6,440 bases of DNA from Geobacter sp. UBA1603 (lineage in GTDB: Bacteria > Desulfobacterota > Desulfuromonadia > Geobacterales > Pseudopelobacteraceae). A program made the position numbers and the translations under genes. This document shows, in pieces, positions 6,316 through 6,440 of the stretch; position 1 is the first letter of the stretch, and the number at the start of each line of letters is the position of its first letter. Under the pieces are notes generated by a model. The model was given only the letters and a program-made list of their open reading frames with translations. It was not told the DNA's origin and did not search any database. The stretch is taken from positions 28,102 through 34,541 of the forward strand of contig DCNF01000029.1 of NCBI GenBank assembly GCA_002322035.1, written 5' to 3'.

Positions 6316-6440
6316 TTACGGGACGTAATTTACTCTGCAGCCGGTCAGGTAGTCGGCGGCATGGTCGGAGGCCCTGAACTGTCCTACGCTTGGCCCGAAG
6401 TCAACGGAACCGCTCGGAAAAACAAGATTCCGCGAGGTTG
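6316..6440 (-). CDS. C-terminal end of an unrecognised protein (5' part beyond window)
   Basis: A minus-strand frame is open from the window edge to a TAA at 6318-6316. It encodes about 41 residues containing NLVFPSGSVDFGPSVGQF and ending TGCRVNYVP. I do not recognise the family. The composition (Gly, Ser, Pro, aromatic residues, one Cys, no long hydrophobic stretch) suggests a soluble or exported protein rather than a membrane segment. The frame is supported by its position: same strand as the SCO operon, with the stop directly before a predicted promoter and a stem-loop. No start is visible because the gene runs out of the window. Confidence 0.55.
   Translation of the reverse strand, partial: TSRNLVFPSGSVDFGPSVGQFRASDHAADYLTGCRVNYVP

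Overview
The window looks like chromosomal DNA from a Gram-negative bacterium, most plausibly a Geobacter-type deltaproteobacterium (Desulfuromonadia/Geobacterales). This is an inference. It rests on the combination of an RND pump, an MshEN-type secretion ATPase, a secreted cohesin-domain protein, a c-type cytochrome fused to a periplasmic ligand-binding domain, and a SCO-family thioredoxin-fold protein, in moderately GC-rich DNA. No search was run, and no tRNA, rRNA, CRISPR array or insertion sequence was seen.

Left half (about 1-2568), plus strand: the C-terminal end of an RND efflux transporter (1-309), a small two-helix membrane protein of unknown function (359-769), and a complete GspE/PulE/PilB-family ATPase (778-2568). 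Only 8 bases separate the last two genes and the ATPase has no clear Shine-Dalgarno sequence, so they are probably translationally coupled. No other type II secretion or type IV pilus gene is present, so the ATPase is an orphan within this view.

Middle (2569-2651): the two gene blocks converge on an 83-base gap. It holds a small hairpin right after the ATPase stop and a long 19-bp stem-loop that can serve as a bidirectional terminator.

Right half (2652-6217), minus strand, read from right to left: a SCO1/SenC-like protein, a 568-residue cytochrome c/periplasmic-binding-protein fusion, and a cohesin-domain protein with a Pro/Thr-rich linker and a C-terminal dockerin-like calcium loop. The gaps are 3 and 26 bases, so the three form a tight operon. 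All three have export signals, so the operon makes an envelope or secreted set. A good sigma-70-type promoter lies just upstream at 6287-6314. It is followed immediately by a perfect 14-bp inverted repeat that could be the terminator of the preceding gene, an operator, or a 5' mRNA hairpin. The last 125 bases hold the C-terminal end of another minus-strand gene that I do not recognise.

How the operon genes work together is inferred: SCO (thiol/copper chemistry) and the cytochrome fusion (electron transfer coupled to ligand binding) suggest a periplasmic redox function, and the cohesin/dockerin protein suggests a surface or extracellular assembly component. The grouping of these three is the most unusual aspect of the window.
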